Shown in pieces: positions 51,583 through 60,468 of a DNA stretch of 64,000 nucleotides; the stretch's first letter is position 1; the number at the start of each line of letters is the position of its first letter. Location: positions 1-64,000 of the forward strand of contig DATMPC010000107.1 of NCBI GenBank assembly GCA_035567895.1, written 5' to 3'. The notes under the pieces were generated by a model. The model saw only the letters and a program-made list of their open reading frames with translations. It did no database searches and had not been told where the DNA came from. The stretch is from Terriglobales bacterium (GTDB lineage: Bacteria; Acidobacteriota; Terriglobia; Terriglobales; Acidobacteriaceae). Position numbers and translations under genes: made by a program.

Positions 51583-54500
51583 CAGAACGTTTGACCTATG
51601 CTGAAGAAGAAGTTGAACCTTCCTGTGTGATCAAGATACGGTCCACGCACAGGATCGTCTCTCACCGGAAAATACGTGGGGGTCAGGTTGTATCCAAAGT
51701 CTACCCGTACCGGCCCGATCGGGGTGCGATAGCGCACTCCTAGTCCTACTGCCTGCGCGATGTAGTTAAAGTCGCAGGCCGTTGTCGATTGTGGGTCGCA
51801 GGTCTCTTTGTGCGGCTGCGTCCAGTGGCCAAGACTGGGGAAGATGTCCCCCGGCGAAGTGAAGACGTTGCCAGCATCATGGAAGATGACCGCGCTCAGA
51901 TTGTCGCCTACGTAGGGGAGAGCGATCGGTGGGCTGCGAAGTTCAAGATTGTTAAGGAATAGCCCATCGCCACCCAAGGGGAATCCTGTCGTGGCGTCGC
52001 GCGGCCCACCTTGATTGATGGCAAATCCGCGATGTGAATTGCTGCCACCGGTAAAGAATTTCTCCGGCAAAGGCACGATTCCCGCGATCGTGTTGCTTCC
52101 TGCATTGAAAGGTTCTTCCGCTCCGATGCGAGTGGAACGGGCAAAAGTCCACCTCCGCCCGCCGACGTTCTTGTTCTCGGCGAACGTGTGATAAGTCGAA
52201 TTCTCCAGAAACACGCGGACATAGTTTGCCTGAGATCCAAAGACTCTCGAAGCGACGCCGAAATCGAGTGCGTAGTAGCTCCCCTTATGGGAATCGATCG
52301 GATCGTCGCGATGGTCACGAACATAGCTGACGCTGGGGATGCCTACGCGCACCGGACGAGAAAGCAATGGTATCAATTCGGGATTAATATGCAGCGTTGC
52401 CTCATCCACCTTCACCCGGCGATAGGTGAATTTATAGAGAAAACTTTCACCTCTGCGCCACTGCTGCAACACTTGGACGGAACCTTCGAGCCGCTCTGAG
52501 CTGAAGGTGAGCACGTTCTGAGTGCTGTCGTACAGGGCATTGAACGTCAGGGTTAAATCCTTGCGATTCAGCCAGTACGGCTGAACATAACTGAGGAGTG
52601 CGCGCTGCTGCAGGCGGCCAAGATTGGTGCGAAAAACGATGGTGTTATTTCGTCCACGAAAGTTGGCGCGGGTTACGCCAAGAGTAACAAGCGGACTGAA
52701 TCCTGTTGCGCCTCCGGGATTGCACACCTGGGTTGAAGTTGGATTCGCAGTGAGATTCTCGCAGTCGCTGCGCACGTTGCCCGTCTGCACCTGGAATCCA
52801 ATACCGTAATCGATGGTGTAGCGCTTGGCCTCTTCCAGCTGCATCATGAGATTCTTTTTGTCCACATTGCCATCGGGATTCGCCGGCGCGACATCGACCT
52901 GATTGAAGATGCTCAAGTCGTAGAGCTTTCGCTGGGTATTCAGGATTAGCGACTGGCTCATGGGTTCGCCTTCCTTGATCTCAAACTCACGATCCACGAC
53001 AAAGGGCTTTGTATATCTCAGACCTGAGATCAGGATTTTGTCGACGAACACCTGGCGGCCCTCGGTGAGCTTGAAAGCTACGTCCTGTCGATTGGGCGTA
53101 TCGGGCGAAGGATTCGTGGTGGTCTCTATCTGCACATCGGGAAAACCGCGATCGAAGTAGTAGCTCACGATGGAATCGCGATCGTTAGCGAGCAAGTAAC
53201 TGGAATATGGCTGTCCCGGAATGGTACTGAGCTGGTCAAGCAAGACGTCGTGAGAGAAGGCCGTATTCCCCGTTATGGTCACAGACTTCACCAGCGTCTG
53301 CGGGCCTTCATCGATGTCGATCTGCACTTGCAGACGCCCGGGCTTTCCCTGGTAGTTATCCGCCACCTTGGAATTCGTCTTCACTGCCTGAAATCCGTTG
53401 GCCTGATACAGCGCGGTAATTACGGAGAGATCGCGATCGAGCAGCGCCGAACTGAACAGGCCATGCCGCTGGAGAGCATCGGCGGGCTGGATCGCCATCC
53501 GCTCCCGAATCGTCTCTTTCGGGAAGTACTTGTTGCCATTAATAACTAAGTCTTTAAACGTATGACGGTTGTTCCTGTCGACATCAAAGATCACAAGTTG
53601 GCGCTCGTCCTTCTTCGACAGAGTCGAGGTTACTTTTACATCGAAGTATCCCTGCCTCTGAAAGTAGTCGCGCAAGTTTCGCCGGCCTTCACTAAGCAGG
53701 TCTTCGTCGACGGCGCCTTCTTCGTAGATCGGCACATATTTCTTGATAAGCCCGCGACGCATGTGCGCTCCCTCTACGCGAACATCGACGATCGGACCGC
53801 GGTTGATCTCAAACACATAGTCCAACCGATTGGTGTCGTTGTGATAGTTACGATCGACCATCGACACCTGCGCCGCTAGGCGATCGCTTTTTTGATACTT
53901 TTTGTGAAGGCGTGTAAAGGCCCGGCTCAAATGTGAGGCGGCAACCGAATCGCCGGGATGAAGCTTCGCGATGCTGCGAATCTTGCCGTCAGGATAACCG
54001 GGGTCTCCTTTCACCATCACCTGTCCAACCCGAGCATGCTGGCCGCGCTCCACAACAAAGCTGAGTTCGATGCGCTGATGCTGCGGATCAATCGAAGAAT
54101 CCATGCGGATGGTGGGCGCAAAGTAGCCATCTTCGGCCAGTATCCGCTTCATGCGCTCGATACCCGCAGCTACAAGGTCTTCGTCGAACTCTCCCCCGAT
54201 CTGCAGCTTGCTGCCATTCACTAACTGGTTAGCTGTGGGAGGTCGTGGAGCTCCATACACGACCATGCTGCCGATGAACAGCTTTTCTTCGACTACGAAA
54301 TCCAAATCGAGAGAGCGGTCAGGATACGGCGTGACCTCGGCTGCGATAGTTCGGAATCGGCCCGTGGCGAACAATTGCTGCAAGCTGGCATGCACATTGG
54401 TTCTGTCAAGAATTTGACCCGGCTGTAAGGGGATCGACTTGAGCAGTTCGCTCTGAGCCGTGCGTTGCGCGCTCTTGAAACTGATGCTGCGCACCCGGTA

Positions 54501-54674
54501 TCCGGAATAGCGCGCGAAAGCGCTGGCTGTCTGACTGGGGGCAGGTGTGGCCCCGGCTTCATTCTGGCCCTGAGCCGGCTTGAGGCTTACAGCTTTAGAA
54601 GACGACTGCGCGGCAGGACAAGGAATGACCCAAAGGAGAAGGAAACCCAGCGCAAGTGCGCTCCTCAGGATCAT
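51582..54674 (-). CDS. BamA/TamA-family outer-membrane assembly protein
   Basis: 1030 residues from ATG 54674, which begins a signal peptide (MILRSALALGFLLLWVIPCPAA) and has TGAGG upstream. About six POTRA domains occupy ~70-640 (e.g. 'VRSISFKSAQRTAQSELLKSIPLQPG', 'FKDLVINGNKYFPKETIRERMAIQPAD', 'LVKSVTITGNTAFSHDVLLDQLSTIPG', 'VFVDKILISGLRYTKPFVVDREFEIKEG'). The barrel (~650-1030) has the 'VGLGVRYRTPIGPVRVDFGYNL' strand and ends 'RFNFFFSIGQTF', the C-terminal beta-signal with aromatic end. It inserts or folds outer-membrane proteins. It is the first gene of the operon with the SurA-like and tamB genes. Confidence 0.95.
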   Translation of the reverse strand: MILRSALALGFLLLWVIPCPAAQSSSKAVSLKPAQGQNEAGATPAPSQTASAFARYSGYRVRSISFKSAQRTAQSELLKSIPLQPGQILDRTNVHASLQQLFATGRFRTIAAEVTPYPDRSLDLDFVVEEKLFIGSMVVYGAPRPPTANQLVNGSKLQIGGEFDEDLVAAGIERMKRILAEDGYFAPTIRMDSSIDPQHQRIELSFVVERGQHARVGQVMVKGDPGYPDGKIRSIAKLHPGDSVAASHLSRAFTRLHKKYQKSDRLAAQVSMVDRNYHNDTNRLDYVFEINRGPIVDVRVEGAHMRRGLIKKYVPIYEEGAVDEDLLSEGRRNLRDYFQRQGYFDVKVTSTLSKKDERQLVIFDVDRNNRHTFKDLVINGNKYFPKETIRERMAIQPADALQRHGLFSSALLDRDLSVITALYQANGFQAVKTNSKVADNYQGKPGRLQVQIDIDEGPQTLVKSVTITGNTAFSHDVLLDQLSTIPGQPYSSYLLANDRDSIVSYYFDRGFPDVQIETTTNPSPDTPNRQDVAFKLTEGRQVFVDKILISGLRYTKPFVVDREFEIKEGEPMSQSLILNTQRKLYDLSIFNQVDVAPANPDGNVDKKNLMMQLEEAKRYTIDYGIGFQVQTGNVRSDCENLTANPTSTQVCNPGGATGFSPLVTLGVTRANFRGRNNTIVFRTNLGRLQQRALLSYVQPYWLNRKDLTLTFNALYDSTQNVLTFSSERLEGSVQVLQQWRRGESFLYKFTYRRVKVDEATLHINPELIPLLSRPVRVGIPSVSYVRDHRDDPIDSHKGSYYALDFGVASRVFGSQANYVRVFLENSTYHTFAENKNVGGRRWTFARSTRIGAEEPFNAGSNTIAGIVPLPEKFFTGGSNSHRGFAINQGGPRDATTGFPLGGDGLFLNNLELRSPPIALPYVGDNLSAVIFHDAGNVFTSPGDIFPSLGHWTQPHKETCDPQSTTACDFNYIAQAVGLGVRYRTPIGPVRVDFGYNLTPTYFPVRDDPVRGPYLDHTGRFNFFFSIGQTF

Positions 54675-54858
54675 AAACCTCAGCGCGCGGTCCGCAGAGC
54701 CCGAGAAATCGGAGAGGACTGCCAGCCCGGGCGATCTTTGCTGCACGGCTGTCCCGTGCCCTGCGCTTCGCAGAAAAATTAGGCTCTCCCCCTGCTCGTT
54801 AGTTGTCGCATGGACGCGCAAGGGGACTGCCGGTCGCAGATGTCAGGATGCACACGCC

Positions 54859-54864
54859 TATAAT
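54859..54864 (+). promoter_or_regulatory. -10 box of the ThiF/MoeB gene
   Basis: Consensus TATAAT, 51 bp before the start codon; the -35 region is not clear. It is the best -10 match I noticed in the window. Confidence 0.55.
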
Positions 54865-54915
54865 AATGGTGATTCGTTAAAGTGAAGCCCTCATCATGGG
54901 CCGCGAAGCAGGGAA

Positions 54916-55950
54916 ATGACCCCCAAAATCGAGCCCTCCCCCTTTCAAGACCGCTACTCCCGGCAGGCCCTGTTTGCGCCCATCGGCCCTGAGGGGCAAA
55001 AACGCATTCGGCAGTCGAAAGTCGCGTTGGTAGGATGCGGTGCCATTGGAGCCTCGACATGCACCCTGCTGGCACGAGCGGGCGTCGGCACCCTGCGAAT
55101 CATCGATCGGGACTACGTCGAACCCAGTAACCTTCAGCGCCAAGTGCTCTTTGACGAAGAGGACGCGCGCCAGAGTTTCCCCAAGGCCGAAGCCGCCGCG
55201 CGCAAGATCGCAGGGATCAACTCCGAGGTTGCAGTCGAACCTCATGTAAAGGATCTGACACCGCAGACCATTCACCTGCTGGAACAGGCCGACTTGATCC
55301 TTGACTGCACCGACAACTTTGAGACCCGCTACTTGATCAACGATTTCGCGGTGAAGAATGGGGTCCCCTGGATCTATGCCGCTGCCGTGGGCTCCTACGC
55401 CGTCACGATGAATGTGGTTCACGGAGAGACCGCGTGCCTCGCCTGCATGTTTCCCAAGCCGCCGAGCGGCACGTTCGCAACTTGCGAAACCGCCGGCATA
55501 TTGAACAGCGCAGCCAATCTCGTGGCATCGCTTCAGGTCACCGAAGCGCTGAAGTTGATGGTCGGTGCGCGGGAAGCATTGCGCCGCTCATTGCTTTCCC
55601 TTGATCTTTGGAGCAACGAGCGCTCCGAGATCTCCGCGGCCCAACCGCGTCCCGATTGCAGCGTTTGTGCCGAGCGCAAGTTCGAGTACCTGGAAGGCAA
55701 GGCCCGGCCGCAGATCACGTTGTGCGGGCGTAACTCGGTACAGATCCACGAACGCGAACGTCCGGTGGATTTCAACGAGATGAGTTCGCGTCTCTCGCCC
55801 CACGGTCAAGTTCGTTACAACGAAATGGTTCTGAAGTTCTGGAGAGAGACCTACGAAATGACCCTGTTCCGAGACGGCCGAGCGATCATCAAGGGCACTA
55901 CTGATCCGATGGTGGCGAGAAGTCTGTATGCGAAGTTTGTGGGAACGTGA
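54916..55950 (+). CDS. ThiF/MoeB/HesA-type adenylyltransferase
   Basis: 344 residues. E1-like fold: 'DRYSRQALFAPIGPEGQKRIRQSKVALVGCGAIGASTCTLLARAG' with the nucleotide-binding GCGAIG, 'IIDRDYVEPSNLQRQVLFDEEDA', 'LILDCTDNFETRYLIND', and the zinc pairs 'CLACMF' and 'CSVCAE'. A C-terminal ~85-residue extension replaces rhodanese. It adenylates the Gly-Gly end of a MoaD/ThiS-like protein; the MoaD-MoaE fusion at 38 kb is a plausible client if cleaved. TATAAT at 54859 gives a promoter about 45 nt before ATG 54916, which has GCAGGGA as ribosome site. Confidence 0.93.
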   Translation: MTPKIEPSPFQDRYSRQALFAPIGPEGQKRIRQSKVALVGCGAIGASTCTLLARAGVGTLRIIDRDYVEPSNLQRQVLFDEEDARQSFPKAEAAARKIAGINSEVAVEPHVKDLTPQTIHLLEQADLILDCTDNFETRYLINDFAVKNGVPWIYAAAVGSYAVTMNVVHGETACLACMFPKPPSGTFATCETAGILNSAANLVASLQVTEALKLMVGAREALRRSLLSLDLWSNERSEISAAQPRPDCSVCAERKFEYLEGKARPQITLCGRNSVQIHERERPVDFNEMSSRLSPHGQVRYNEMVLKFWRETYEMTLFRDGRAIIKGTTDPMVARSLYAKFVGT

Positions 55951-55953
55951 GGA

Positions 55954-56101
55954 GGAATCGGGTCATCGGGTGATCGGGTGAAGTAAACAGCCGAAGTGAC
56001 GGCGAAACTAAGGGCAGCGTAATGAGTTGAGGATGAGAGCTGTACCAAGGAGTTTGAGAAAGTCGCGGTCAGGTTTTCACTTCACCCGATCAACCGATTC
56101 T
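55954..56101. repeat. ATCGGGTG paired arms (third locus)
   Basis: Left arm GAATCGGGTCATCGGGTGATCG at 55954-55985 and complementary right arm 56074-56101; the centre (~85 bp) has no family C hairpin. The right arm overlaps the end of the small gene at 56090. Confidence 0.88.
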
Positions 56102-56371
56102 TCTTAGTCTCTGAGCGGTTGGCGATGCGATCAATTGCACGTGCTCGCCCCGTGGGACGCGCTTACTTCGCATTTCGGCCACGCAATCATCGAGCAAGGT
56201 CAGATACATATTCGCCATCTCGAGGGCGGCCTCTTCGGTATGCTCGTGTCCCCAATACAAGACGTCCGGGGAACTTTCGTGTCGTAAGGCGTAGCGGAAT
56301 CTCTCGCGATGCGTGGTCGGATCGAACATCCGACTGATCTCTGCCAGGTGCTTTACGCCTTTGATTACCAT
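56090..56371 (-). CDS. Small hypothetical protein ending in a repeat
   Basis: 93 residues: 'KGVKHLAEISRMFDPTTHRERFRYALRHESSPDVLYWGHEHTEEAALEMANMYLTLLDDCVAEM'. Soluble, mixed charge, family not recognised; the amphipathic pattern and codon use look real. The last codons (ATC GGT TGA) belong to an ATCGGGTG-type repeat, which provides the stop. No partner gene is close. Confidence 0.6.
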   Translation of the reverse strand: MVIKGVKHLAEISRMFDPTTHRERFRYALRHESSPDVLYWGHEHTEEAALEMANMYLTLLDDCVAEMRSKRVPRGEHVQLIASPTAQRLRRIG

Positions 56372-56454
56372 AGTAACTCCGGGGAAGATAGCATCCCGCT
56401 ACTCCCAATGGGATGCAATCAAAAGCGGAAAGGTGTGCCGGGGGAGTAAACAAA

Positions 56455-56634
56455 ATCGGGTGATCGGGTCATCGGGTGAAGTGAAATCCGGCGTTCGGCG
56501 TTCGGCGGTCGGCTTTCGGCTTGGCATCGTTCTTTTGTTATCTCACGAACGGGAATCTACAAAAGCGCCCAGCGGAAAGTAATTCCTGAGCTTTCACTTC
56601 ACCCGATGACCCGATGGCCCGATCACCCGATTCT
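56455..56634. repeat. ATCGGGTG paired arms (fourth locus)
   Basis: Left arm 56455-56489 and right arm 56592-56634 flank a centre with a short GGCGTTCGGCGTTCGGC run. The right arm lies just upstream of the prenyltransferase promoter region. Confidence 0.88.
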
Positions 56635-56670
56635 TCATCGCCTCATGTATCCATGGTTACAATGATTCGA

Positions 56671-57537
56671 ATGTCCACCCTCCACAACGTCCGCGTCTCG
56701 CTGGAGATGATCAAGTGGGAGCATTCGGTGTTTGCGCTTCCCTTCGCGCTTTGCGGAGCGATGCTTGCCGCGCGTGGATGGCCCTCGCCTTGGCAGTTAT
56801 TGTGGATCGTAGTTGCCATGGTGAGTGCACGCTCAGCAGCGATGGCTTTCAATCGTTACGCTGACGCTGAGATCGACGCAGCCAACCCTCGCACTCGGTC
56901 GCGCGCGGTACCTGCGGGAATCCTGAGTAAGCAATTCGTGGCTGTTTTCGTGATTGCCGCCAGCGCGATTTTCATTTTGGCCGCGGCGATGCTCAATCGG
57001 CTGACGCTCCTGCTTTCGCCGGCCGCGCTGGGAGTCATCTTTTTGTATTCCTACACGAAGCGCTTCACGCGCTGGTCGCACTTGGTGCTCGGATTCGGGC
57101 TCGGCGTGGCTCCTGCGGCTGCATGGATTGCCGTTCGTGGTTCGCTTGATCCCCGAATTCTGCTGCTAACGGGAGTCGTCACTTTTTGGGTGGCCGGCTT
57201 CGATGTTCTCTACGCCTGCCAGGACTATGAATTCGACAGCAGCGTGGGGCTGCACTCGCTTCCGCGGCACTATGGAATTTCGGGAGGACTGTTGATCGCG
57301 CGGCTGATGCACGTCCTGATGCTGCTCTTGCTCGTAGCAGTCGTAGCCGCTTTTGGACTGGGCAGAGTTGCCATTAGCGGGGTAATTGTGGTGGCGCTGC
57401 TGCTTGCATATGAGCACTCGCTCGTCTCTTCCCGCGATCTATCAAAGTTGAATGCCGCGTTTTTCACGATGAACGGCGTGATTGCTGTGGTCCTGTTCAT
57501 ATTTGTTGCCGCTGACTTACTCGTGCGCCACTCCTGA
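56671..57537 (+). CDS. UbiA-like prenyltransferase (menaquinone pathway type)
   Basis: 288 residues with about eight membrane helices. The Asp-rich site 'AFNRYADAEIDAANPRTRSRAVPAG' binds the Mg-prenyl diphosphate. The second loop has 'FDVLYACQDYEFDSSVGLHSLPRHYG', as in UbiA/MqnP-type enzymes. It attaches a polyprenyl chain to an aromatic ring at the inner membrane; in acidobacteria a quinone precursor is likely. I chose ATG 56671, seven nt after TACAAT (leaderless). ATG 56653 or 56662 would add 3-6 residues. Confidence 0.9.
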   Translation: MSTLHNVRVSLEMIKWEHSVFALPFALCGAMLAARGWPSPWQLLWIVVAMVSARSAAMAFNRYADAEIDAANPRTRSRAVPAGILSKQFVAVFVIAASAIFILAAAMLNRLTLLLSPAALGVIFLYSYTKRFTRWSHLVLGFGLGVAPAAAWIAVRGSLDPRILLLTGVVTFWVAGFDVLYACQDYEFDSSVGLHSLPRHYGISGGLLIARLMHVLMLLLLVAVVAAFGLGRVAISGVIVVALLLAYEHSLVSSRDLSKLNAAFFTMNGVIAVVLFIFVAADLLVRHS

Positions 57538-57545
57538 GATTCGTG

Positions 57546-57602
57546 GCACGGCCGCCCTCGGCTGTGATCTAAGCAGAATGCACAGGCGAGGGCGCCTGTG
57601 CC
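57546..57602. repeat. Imperfect GC-rich inverted repeat
   Basis: GGCACGGCCGCCCTCGGCTGTG and GCACAGGCGAGGGCGCCTGTGCC around ~12 bp; terminator-like after the prenyltransferase gene. Confidence 0.65.
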
Positions 57603-57634
57603 AAATGTGTCTCTGAATTCCCTGGAGAACACAC

Positions 57635-59665
57635 CTGGCGCCTAAACCAACAGACAGAAAGCCGCTGCGCATCGCCGTCGACACCGGCGGCACCTTCACT
57701 GATTGCGTCTGGATTGAGAACGGCCGCCAACAGATCCTCAAAGTCTTCTCGACCCCTCACGATCCGTCGGAAGCCATTGCCAACGCAGTCGCTCGCATCG
57801 TCGGGAACTCAAACCGGGAAATCGTTTTGTTGCACGGCACTACGGTCGGCACCAACGCACTGCTGCAGCGAAAAGGCGCCCGCACGGCGCTGGTTACGAC
57901 GGCGGGATTTGAAGACGCCATCGAGATTGGTCGGCAGGCGCGTCCAAATCTTTACGACTTGAACGTTCGCCGCATTGAACCGCTCGTGCCGCGTGACCTG
58001 CGCTTCGGAGTTGCTGAGCGCACGCGCCCCGACGGCAGCATTGAGCGCACGGCTTCGAAAGACGACCTCAATGAGCTTCGTTCCAAAATCCGGAAGAGTG
58101 GAGCCGAATCGATTGCGGTGTGCCTGTTGTTCTCATTTGTGAATGTCACCAATGAAGAGCAAGTTGAGCGTGAACTTGGAACATTGAATGTTCCCCTTTC
58201 TCTATCGCATCGCATACTTCCAGAGTTTCGCGAATACGAGCGTATGAGCACAGTCGTGGTCAATGCGTACCTGCAGCCGCTGATGCAGCGCTACTTGGAG
58301 AGCCTGCGTCTACGGCTTTCGAAGACTACAGAAGCAAAGCTCTTCGTTATGCAGTCCAGCGGCGGAATCACCGCGCTGGAAGCTGCCGCATCGCAGCCGG
58401 TGCGAACGGTGCTCTCGGGTCCGGCTGGAGGCGCCGTCGGCGCGCTGGAGATGGGGCGCAGGGCGGGCTTTGCCCAAATCATTTCGTTTGACATGGGTGG
58501 GACATCAACCGATGTAGCCCTGCTGGAAGGACGTCTGCACGTTACATCGGAGGCGGAGATCGCAGGCCTGCCGGTGCGAGTCCCAATGCTGAACATTCAC
58601 ACCGTCGGCGCAGGCGGTGGATCGCTGGCGCGCATCGATGCCGGCGGGGCACTGCGCGTGGGGCCGGAGTCGGCCGGTGCCGATCCTGGTCCGATCTGCT
58701 ATGGCAAAGGCACCCAACCGACAGTCACAGACGCCAACTTGCTCCTCGGCCGTTTGCGTCCGGAGAATTTTCTTGGAGGCGAATTCCATCTCGACCTCGA
58801 GCGGACTCGATCGACCTTTGCGGAGTGGATCAAGAAACATCGTCTGAAGTGGTCGGCTGAAGAGTTGGCGGCTGGGATCATCCGCGTGGTGAATGCCACG
58901 ATGGAGAAGGCTATTCGCGTGGTGTCCATTGAACAAGGCTATGATCCGCGCGATTTTGCTCTGCTCTCCTTCGGAGGCGCCGGCGCATTGCATGCATGCG
59001 ATCTGGCGTCCGCGCTTTCCCTCTCGCGAGTAATAGTTCCGCCGGCACCAGGGGCACTCTCGGCATATGGAATCCTCGCCAGCGATGTGGTCAAAGACTA
59101 CTCGCGCACGGCTCCGATGCTGCTCTCCGCAGAGCGATTTAGCCGTTTGAGCAAGGAAATCGGAGCCAGTTTTAACAAGCTCACGGAGAGTGTAAATCGT
59201 GATTACGCGAATGAAGGATGGAAAGGGAAAGTCAAAATGGAGTGTTCAGTGGACGTGCGATATCAAGGACAGGGCTACGAGCTGAACATTCCCTGGCGCA
59301 ACACCACGGCTCTCCTCGAAGATTTTCACGCGGCACATCAGCGGCGATTTGGATACAGTCATAACAACAAGAAGATCGAATTAGTGACGCTGCGCGTGCG
59401 AGCTTCTCTCCCACAGTCAAGCGGAAGTATGGCGAGCGCTCCGTCGAGACGGGCCGCCAAGGTCGCGGCGGCACGCGCGTCGGTTTATTTCGATGGAAGA
59501 CCGGTCAATACCCGGGTTCTCCAGCGAGATTCTCTTTCTCCGGGCTTCTCTGCATCAGGACCGCTGGTTGTGACTGAGTACACAGCCACGACGGTGGTTC
59601 CTCCTGGATGGAAGCTGAGCGTGCATGGTGCCGGAGCGCTGCTGATACGCAAGGGTGTCCGCTAA
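57635..59665 (+). CDS. Hydantoinase/oxoprolinase subunit A with a CTG start
   Basis: 676 residues. The N-terminal ATP-binding motif 'IAVDTGGTFTDCVWI', 'HGTTVGTNALLQRKGARTALVTTAGFED', 'QSSGGITALEAAASQPVRTVLSGPAGGAVGA', 'SFDMGGTSTDVALLEG' and 'GGGSLARIDAGGALRVGPESAGADPGPICYG' are HyuA/OplA. No ATG, GTG or TTG exists upstream of the DTGGTFTD motif; CTG 57635 lies seven nt after GGAG and restores the full N-terminus. TTG 57827 would delete that motif. Subunit A normally works with subunit B in ATP-dependent hydrolysis of cyclic imides, but no hyuB follows. Confidence 0.9.
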   Translation: MAPKPTDRKPLRIAVDTGGTFTDCVWIENGRQQILKVFSTPHDPSEAIANAVARIVGNSNREIVLLHGTTVGTNALLQRKGARTALVTTAGFEDAIEIGRQARPNLYDLNVRRIEPLVPRDLRFGVAERTRPDGSIERTASKDDLNELRSKIRKSGAESIAVCLLFSFVNVTNEEQVERELGTLNVPLSLSHRILPEFREYERMSTVVVNAYLQPLMQRYLESLRLRLSKTTEAKLFVMQSSGGITALEAAASQPVRTVLSGPAGGAVGALEMGRRAGFAQIISFDMGGTSTDVALLEGRLHVTSEAEIAGLPVRVPMLNIHTVGAGGGSLARIDAGGALRVGPESAGADPGPICYGKGTQPTVTDANLLLGRLRPENFLGGEFHLDLERTRSTFAEWIKKHRLKWSAEELAAGIIRVVNATMEKAIRVVSIEQGYDPRDFALLSFGGAGALHACDLASALSLSRVIVPPAPGALSAYGILASDVVKDYSRTAPMLLSAERFSRLSKEIGASFNKLTESVNRDYANEGWKGKVKMECSVDVRYQGQGYELNIPWRNTTALLEDFHAAHQRRFGYSHNNKKIELVTLRVRASLPQSSGSMASAPSRRAAKVAAARASVYFDGRPVNTRVLQRDSLSPGFSASGPLVVTEYTATTVVPPGWKLSVHGAGALLIRKGVR

Positions 59666-59686
59666 GCGACATCCGGTGCCAACAAA

Positions 59687-59717
59687 GAAAAAAGGGCACT
59701 CAATGAGCACCCTTTTT
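59687..59717. terminator. Bidirectional terminator
   Basis: AAAAAAGGG ... CCCTTTTTT hairpin with CTC/GAG inner pairs between the convergent hydantoinase and CsbD genes. Confidence 0.75.
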
Positions 59718-59734
59718 TGACTTCAAATTCCGAA

Positions 59735-59980
59735 TCAAGCAATGTCGCGTTCGCGATCGTCCTCGATGTCACGATTCTCTTTGTCTACATCGCGTTCGAG
59801 GTCACGCTTCGCGTCACGAACTGTGTCTTTTACATTGCCCCAGGCGTTTTGCACTTTGCCTTTCGCTTCCTCAGCGGCGCCTTCGCCTTGTGTTTTGGCA
59901 TCGCCGGTCCACTCTCCAACCTGGCGCTTTGCCCGTCCGGCTACTTCGTCCATCTTTCCCTTAATACGATCCTTGTCCAT
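59735..59980 (-). CDS. CsbD-family stress protein
   Basis: 81 residues from ATG 59980: MDKDRIKGKMDEVAGRAKRQ opens as CsbD does, then 'GDAKTQGEGAAEEAKGKVQNAWGNVKDTV' and an Arg/Asp-rich tail. I prefer this ATG because GGAGG is 10 nt upstream; ATG 59989 is too close to it. CsbD proteins are small, very hydrophilic and induced by general stress; the mechanism is unknown. A small membrane protein gene lies just upstream on the same strand. Confidence 0.93.
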   Translation of the reverse strand: MDKDRIKGKMDEVAGRAKRQVGEWTGDAKTQGEGAAEEAKGKVQNAWGNVKDTVRDAKRDLERDVDKENRDIEDDRERDIA

Positions 59981-60087
59981 ATGACTCATCTCCTCCGCTT
60001 CCCTTCAGGCTTCAAGCCTGAACCTGTCCTCAATTGGTCTTTCCAGGTTTCTGAATCGCTCGACTCCCGCTGTAGCGGAACTACATG

Positions 60088-60240
60088 CTACAGAGCTGTG
60101 CGTCGTCCGGTGAGTAGCTGAAATACCAGAGCTACAAGAGCCAGGACGAGCAGCAGATGAATAAATCCGCCGAGCGTGTAGCTGCTCACAACTCCGATTA
60201 ACCAGAGCACGAGCAGGATGACAAATAGGGTCCAAAGCAT
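60088..60240 (-). CDS. lmo0937-type small membrane protein
   Basis: 50 residues: MLWTLFVILLVLWLIGVVSS, then YTLGGFIHLLLVLALVALVF and QLLTGRRTAL. Two hydrophobic helices linked by a short Ser-Tyr-Thr-Leu-Gly-Gly turn match the lmo0937 family. The start has a consensus AGGAGGT seven nt upstream. Such proteins accompany CsbD and other stress genes in many bacteria; here CsbD follows about 110 nt downstream on the same strand, so co-expression is likely. Confidence 0.9.
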   Translation of the reverse strand: MLWTLFVILLVLWLIGVVSSYTLGGFIHLLLVLALVALVFQLLTGRRTAL

Positions 60241-60363
60241 CTGCCCTACCTCCTACCAGGTTTCCGAAATGCGCTGGTAGGTATGAGTGGTTCTGCGAAA
60301 CTGAGGTTGCAGGCGATCGAGAGCTGCGCGACCGAGCAGCTGCTTGTATTTACAATGCAAAGG

Positions 60364-60402
60364 AAGAATCGGGAGATCGGGCCATCGGGTGATCGGGTGA
60401 AG
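60364..60402. repeat. ATCGGGTG repeat arm (single, sixth locus)
   Basis: AGAATCGGGAGATCGGGCCATC... in left-arm orientation, about 70 bp before pheA, with no complementary right arm. Confidence 0.85.
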
Positions 60403-60468
60403 TGAGTTGCTGGTTGCCGAGAGTCCCACTTCGAGGAACAAACAATTCGAGCAAGACCTTTTACAGTC

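Noticed and set aside
54675-54821. 49-residue extension before the BamA-like signal peptide
   Set aside because: A good signal peptide begins at ATG 54674 with a ribosome site; the extension would bury it.
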